Under the pieces are notes generated by a model. The model worked only from the letters and a program-made list of their open reading frames with translations. It ran no database searches and had not been told where the DNA came from. DNA of 64,000 bases from contig OX421962.1 of assembly GCA_949128115.1 (NCBI GenBank), forward strand, positions 63,157,787 to 63,221,786. The letters are read 5' to 3'. The translations under genes were made by a program, and so were the position numbers. The stretch comes from Anaspis maculata. Its lineage: Eukaryota > Arthropoda > Insecta > Coleoptera > Scraptiidae. The stretch's first letter is position 1. Each line of letters begins with the position of its first letter. Below, piece after piece: positions 58,530 through 64,000 of this stretch.

Positions 58530-61516
58530 GTACACACCTAAAAACACATCGATACTGCATTTTGGAGTGCAGTAACGGGATTTGGTATGGGCATACTTTA
58601 TACCAAGACAAGCGATTTGACCCGCAGCACTCGATTTTTTGTCCCTTAGGGGGCCAATGGGGGCCCTCCAAATTTTCAAGATGCAACAAGTTCCACATGA
58701 CGATCACTGAGTATCGTCATGTATGTCATAAGTGAAGCTTACGGGTCCATTGAAAATATTTTCATCAATTATTGTCGTTGTGTCCGATTCATTTTTCACA
58801 CTTAAAAAAAAAATTCATTGGCAGAGGTCAAAAAAACTGTTTTTATTTTTTCTTCTATGCAAGGAGACAATAAATTCATATGTTCTGTTGCGTTCCCAAC
58901 TAAATCGCATTCCCTAAACCTAATTATAAAGAAATTTTTCTTGTAATGGTATTTTTCAAAGAAGTGGTGACCTCTTCAATGCCTCTTTTCCAAGAGCATT
59001 TCTTTCTATGTCCCCACTGGATATCACTCATAATTTTTGCAGGAATGGAGACCTCGAACTCTTTTGCTGGTAGTTGCGAAGCAACATGACTCTAAAACGC
59101 CAAAGGTAGCCCAAAAATTATTTTTTTTCTGCTGGGCCGTCCAACCTACGATATTTTGATTTTATAGTAGGAGAGACGCGGACCAGTATCCAATCCAGGC
59201 TGCAGGCGCAGGCGATTTGGTTTCAACAGAAAATATTCTTCCATGCCGTGTTTTATTGTAGTACAACAAAACGCAGAGTCGTTAGGTGTGAGTAGATATA
59301 TTTTCCGGTAGATTTTATTTGCCTATAGGCCAGGCGGTAGGTCATTCTGGATAGAAAAAATTCCGACCAAAGCTATTATGGTGTCAAACTCTTCGTAAAG
59401 TCAGTGGGTATCTACCACTTAGTTTCCGCCCAAAAACGAGTTGTGCTGATTCCTCCACATCTGCCCAAAGGTAAAGGATGTCTTGAAGGTGCAAAAAGAC
59501 CTGTTAAACCCCCGTACTTTTCCATTTTATTTGCCCCAATGGAAACTTACAACTCTAACGCAAACATTGGAAGCATTTGTCATCATCTCTGTGCCACTCT
59601 TACTGTTGAAAAGAAAGATTTCTTTGTGCGGGTCAGATAAATCACATTTATTTGTTTTTCCACTCAAGAAAACGATGGAGCAACATGTATTTCGGATGTT
59701 TTCTAATAACTTGTACTCATTTAACTCATTTATGGCGTTAAAATTTCAATAACAGCATTTTTGAAGATGTGGCCCGCTGAAAAGTGAATAATTTTCACCC
59801 ACCTGTTCAGCAGCACTTTTTTCAGTTTTACCAAACACCGTTCTCGAAAATTATATAGGAAATGACAAGCTGGAACTGTTTTCTAATGATATTATATCTG
59901 GCTTAACCGCGGCACGCTTTTTGAAAGTGTAGGGAACTGATTTCTTCTCGAACGGTTATATTTTACTCGCGTGCGGCCGTGCCTACTTGACATAGACCGG
60001 ACTGATTACACAAGCTTGGAAATGTACTCTTTTTCAGCTTTAAAACACGACCATTAATGATAAAATAATATATAATTTCTTCATAAATCAATGTACAAAG
60101 TCTTAATAATAATGGTCGCGTTTTAAAGCTAGAAAAGAGTACATTTCCAAGCTCGTGTAACCAGTCCGGTCTATGTCAAGTAGGCACGGCCGCACGCGGG
60201 TGAAACAGGACCTCTCGGAAAGAAAATCAGTTTTTTAGACTTTCAAGTGCGTGCCGCGGTTAAGCCAGGCACGATATCGTTAAAGAAGAGTTTGAGCTTT
60301 CCATTCCTTATGAAATTTCCGCAAACGGTGTTTGGTAAAATTGAAAAAATTGCTGCTGAACAGGCGGGTGAAAATTATTCACCTTTTTGCTGGCAACATC
60401 TTCAAAAATGCTGTTATTGAAACTTTAATGCCATGAATGGGTTCAATGGATACGAGTTATTAGAAAACATATAGAATACATGTTGCTCCATCGTTTTCTT
60501 GTGTGGAAAAACGATTAAATGTAATTTATCTGACCCGCACGAAAAAATCTTTTTTTTCAACAGTAAGACTGGCACAGAAATGATGACAGATGCTTCCAAT
60601 GTTTGCGTAAGAGTTGTATGTTTGCATTTAGGCAAATATAACGAAAAAGTACGGAGGTTTAACAGGTCTTTTTGCACTCTCGAGGCGTCCTTTACCTTCG
60701 CGCAGATGTGGAGGAATCAGCACAACTCGTTTTTGGGCGGAAACTCAGTGGTAGATAACTACTGACCTCACGAAAAGTTTGACACCATAAAAGCTCTGGT
60801 CGGAATTTTTTCCAGATTGTAGTGATTTTACCGACATACCGCCTGGCCTACTAGACTAGATCTTATTTATTTGCGTGTCTCCCCTACTACAAAATCAACA
60901 TGCCAAAAATTTGACGGCCCAGCAGAAAAAAAAAAGTTTTAGGGCTCTCTTGTGTGTTTTGAAGCCATGTTGCATGGAAATTACTAAGAAAAGAGTTCAA
61001 GCTTCTCATATCAGCGAAAATTGACAGTCTTATCCACTAGGAACATTGAAAAAAATGCTGTTGAAAAAAGTGTACTGAAGAGGTCACCTCTTCTTGGGAA
61101 AATGATATTTCGAAAAAACTGTCTTCATATTTGGGCTTACGGAACGCGATTTAGTTGAGAACGCAACAAAAAATATGAATTTTTCGTTTCCTTGCACAGC
61201 AGAAAAAATAAAAACAGTTTTTTTGACCTCTGCGAAAGAATTTTTTTTTTCAAATGTGAAGAATGAATCGGACACGACGACATTTGATGAAAACATTTTC
61301 AATAGACCCGTAAGCTTCACTTATGACATACATGACGATACTCAATGATCATTTTGTGAAAGTTCTTGCATCTTGAAAATTTGGAGGGCCCCCATTGGCC
61401 CCCTAAGGGACGAAATATCGAGTGCTGCGGGTCAAATCGCTTGTCTTGGTATAAATTACGCCCATGCAAAATCCCGTTACTGCACTCCAAAATGCGGTAT
61501 GCTTTTGCGTACCGCT
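58530..61516. mobile_element. giant palindrome / fold-back element, about 3 kb
   Basis: Left arm 58,530-60,056, right arm 60,109-61,516, spacer about 50 bp. Arms pair along their length with small indels. Landmarks: GCAGTAACGGG, GGGGGCCAATGGGGGC, GTATCGTCATGTATGTCATA, CACATCTGCCCAAAGG, GGCACGGCCGCACGCG-type sequence near the centre. Mirrored short frames (59,483-59,752 + and 60,414-60,677 -) share SVP.LLL and a KKTMEQHVF stretch because they are the same sequence. No transposase recognised. Confidence 0.9.
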
Positions 61517-61524
61517 CCCACTAG

Positions 61525-62346
61525 CAGGGCTGGGCGGTATTTCAAATACAAGTATTTGAAATACGTATTTGAAATACATTTAAGTATTTTGTATTTTGTA
61601 TTTAAATACATTTGATTGAGAAGTATTTGTATTTTGTATTTTGGAATAGGTCAGGCAGCTAGTATTTCGTATTTTGTATTTTAAATACATTTTTCGGAGA
61701 AGTATTTTGATTTTCAAAATACAAAATACAAAATACATATTTGTTTCCCATGCTCTTTAATCTGTTCGGGCCGAAATTGTTCTGGTAATATTATATTCAC
61801 CCCATTGACATTTCTTGCTTTTGCACACTATCTGGAATCGATAATGAGTTCGATTGCATCTTTTACGTTTCACATTTTTCTGGTAAGTGCATCCTACTGT
61901 CAGCCACGAGAGGTTCCATGTCGGATGTCGGACAATATTTTTGAAAAGCTGGCTGTCCCCAAAGGAAATCAACATTTGTTATTTTGAAGAATTGATGAAT
62001 GAAGTAAGGAACAGGTTTGAATATGAAGTTTTCTTCACTTTATTTTGATTTTATTTGTCTCTTCATAGTTCATAATAATGTTCCCATCGAAATACTTGTA
62101 TTTTACGGTTTTTACAATAAAATGGTTGAAATACGCAATAAGAATGTATTTGTATTTTGTATTTGGAATACTCCTGGTTGTATTTTGTATTTTGGAATTT
62201 CTTAGTTTTCCAAAATACGTATTTTGTATTTTGTATTTCAAAGACATTTCAAGAAGTAGTTTGTATTTTGTATTTCGACCATCTTGGATCGTGTATTTTG
62301 TATTTTGTATTTAAATACATTTTTCGAAGTATTTTGCCCAGCCCTG
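61525..62346. mobile_element. non-autonomous hAT element, 822 bp, TSD CCCACTAG
   Basis: Inverted copy of 26,414-27,292, ends CAGGGCTGGGC. A perfect 8-bp duplication CCCACTAG lies at 61517-61524 and 62347-62354. The same AAATAC/GTATTT arrays occupy both ends. It interrupts the outer right end of the giant palindrome. Confidence 0.95.
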
Positions 62347-62390
62347 CCCACTAGTAACTTTCAACATCTAACTGCGAATTCCAGCACTTG

Positions 62391-62940
62391 ATCGGCGAAG
62401 CCGCCTTGCACCAAAATGTTATTATTGTAATTGTTTATGATTATTTCGGAAAGATTTTTCTTGGTTCGCGTACCAAGGCCATGAGCTACCCATTCAAGTT
62501 GAAATATTTTCTGTATTGGATTCCGTTTTGTTCGGAGAAAAGGATATCAAGCACCAGCAAGCAACGAATAATCTTTTGCGGCCGAGCCGTAGCTTCGGAG
62601 TCATTTTCAAAAATTCATAACTATTGACTGGTACCTCGCACCGATGTGGAATTTTCATTAAAATTAAGTTCAAATTCTCCTCTAAATATAACTTCGCATA
62701 TGTATTATTGTAAAATGATAAGAACGGGTACTTGATCGCGTGTGATAACTTTCGAGATCAGGCCGGCTTCTGAAATGCAGCATTCAACGGCGATGCCGCG
62801 TCACACTAATTTGTTATTATTATAATTGTTTATCATTATTCCGTCGAGATTTTTCTTGGTTCGGGATACAAGGTCATGAGCTACCCATTGGAGTGAAAAT
62901 TTTTCGCAAAAACTTTCGGACGGACGGACGGACAAAGCGA
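62391..62940. repeat. two diverged units of about 400 bp plus (CGGA)n
   Basis: The segment starting GATCGGCGAAGCCGCC recurs about 395 bp later; both contain GATTTTTCTTGGTTCG and CATGAGCTACCCATT. Between them, 62,580-62,715 repeats 58,350-58,490 (GCCGAGCCGTAG). The second unit ends in a (CGGA) run at about 62,919-62,937. Confidence 0.75.
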
Positions 62941-63130
62941 GGACAAAACCGCCTTCCCGTTTGGAGAAGTGCGCTGAAAACAATTTTTTTCATAAAAAAA
63001 AATGGCGGATCAAAGATGGCGGCAGAATAGCCAAAAACCAAAAGTCAACTTGACATCCTGGACATAAGTACTGTTGATCAGCGTTTACACCACATAGATA
63101 TCTTTCTTCCCTGAGGAGTTATCCCGGGTA

Positions 63131-63160
63131 CGGACGGACAGACGGACGGACGGACGGACA
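63131..63160. repeat. (CGGA)n microsatellite
   Basis: CGGACGGACAGACGGACGGA and on. Followed by CAAAGTGA and, further on, AAGTGCGCTAAAA, the same order as after the array at 62,919. Confidence 0.9.
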
Positions 63161-63337
63161 AAGTGAAGCCAAAAGCGCCTTTTTCCTATTTTTTTAGAAA
63201 GTGCGCTAAAAAACGACTTAGAACTTTCAATGTAATTTTGTAATAAAGCTAGCAACCATGACCATTATTGAATCGGGTTGTATTCACAATGAGAAACATA
63301 ATATAATAAACAGCCATACTGTTGTCGAGATATTTCA

Positions 63338-64000
63338 ACAAGCGAATACGCCTCATGGGCATGAGGCTCAGTAGCGCACTTCCTTTTTGGAGGATTAGTG
63401 AACGCAAGATGTTAAGTGATTAGGGTTCTACCGTCTTGGGAAAAAAATTGCATTATGGCGGCCAAAATATCGACAGAATCATGAAATTCGGCTTGAAAAT
63501 CAAAATGATCGTACTAGACAAGGGTAAGTTCCAAGTTTCATGAAAATCGTTCCACTAACAAGAGATTTCAATATGGCGGCAGAATTATGAAACTCAGCTT
63601 GAAAATAGGAATGACCCTTGGGGACATCAGCTATTAATCGGAAAAAAGTTCCAAGACTCTTGTTTCAATTCTCGAGAAGGAGTACAGCGTCTTAATTTCT
63701 GCACGGACTCGGACAGACAGACAGACAGACAAACCGGCCACATAAGCGTCATTCTGTTACTTATATAAAAAAATGTTCTCCAGCTGATTTCGACCTCCTG
63801 AACACGAATATCGGGTTCACTCTTGAATTGGAACATTTCTTTTTTATCGAAAAACCGAAAAAATAGTAGCCTTGTCACATGATTTTTAGTGATACCTACC
63901 TACTTTTTTTTTGTTATTGAGTGAACATGTTTCGTAATTTGAGTGCCATTATCCTTCAGGTACCTAGTACATATTGGCTATTTCAAAATGTTCAATTACT
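63338..64000. repeat. composite repeat unit A, copy 2 (runs off the window)
   Basis: Direct repeat of 57,135-58,305 at an offset of about 6.2 kb, with only about two tandem units (63,451-63,590) and its own (GACA)n at about 63,712-63,732. It matches copy 1 to the last base of the window. Confidence 0.88.

Noticed and set aside
59404..60765. Short open frames in the giant palindrome, similar on both arms
   Set aside because: The similarity follows from the inverted repeat itself; frames are short and interrupted, and no protein family is recognised.

Overview
The window is nuclear DNA of an insect. It has AT-rich spliced genes with GT-AG introns, an arthropod-type Painless channel gene, a Rop (Munc18) gene, a copia LTR retrotransposon, and a very high load of small DNA transposons and fold-back elements. 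The order cannot be fixed from sequence alone; a sap-feeding hemipteran is only a guess. I see no bacterial operons, CRISPR arrays or intact tRNA/rRNA genes.

Layout. 336-18,863 (+): the last eight coding exons of CFAP43, an axonemal coiled-coil protein. Its final 10.2-kb intron holds a copia element that is itself broken by a second element, which is broken by a third. 19,027-20,415 (-): RNase H2 subunit A, convergent with CFAP43. 20.4-29.9 kb: gene-poor, made of MITEs, fold-backs, a hAT element with a perfect target duplication, and one decayed retroelement coding fragment. 29,908-32,649 (-): an intronless Painless-type TRPA channel. 33.5-37.0 kb: nothing recognised except a compound microsatellite. 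37,084-41,173 (+): an unrecognised gene with a C2H2 finger and a possible nuclease-like fold. 41,290-46,577 (-): argininosuccinate synthase, five exons. 47,644-56,662 (-): Rop, with two mutually exclusive versions of exon 4. 57.1-64.0 kb: a composite repeat region with a 118-122 bp tandem array, a 3-kb palindrome with about 1.4-1.5 kb arms, a second hAT copy and tetranucleotide arrays.

The genes do not form a pathway: cilium/sperm-tail assembly (CFAP43), ribonucleotide removal from DNA (RNase H2A), sensory transduction (Painless), arginine synthesis (ASS) and vesicle fusion (Rop) are ordinary neighbours. Two convergent gene pairs have stops only about 115-165 bp apart.

The observations most worth following are the Rop exon pair, which swaps the part of domain 1 that holds the syntaxin N-peptide pocket; the zinc-finger gene with a possible PD-(D/E)XK-like core; and the unusual density of long inverted repeats, including one able to form a hairpin of about 1.4 kb.
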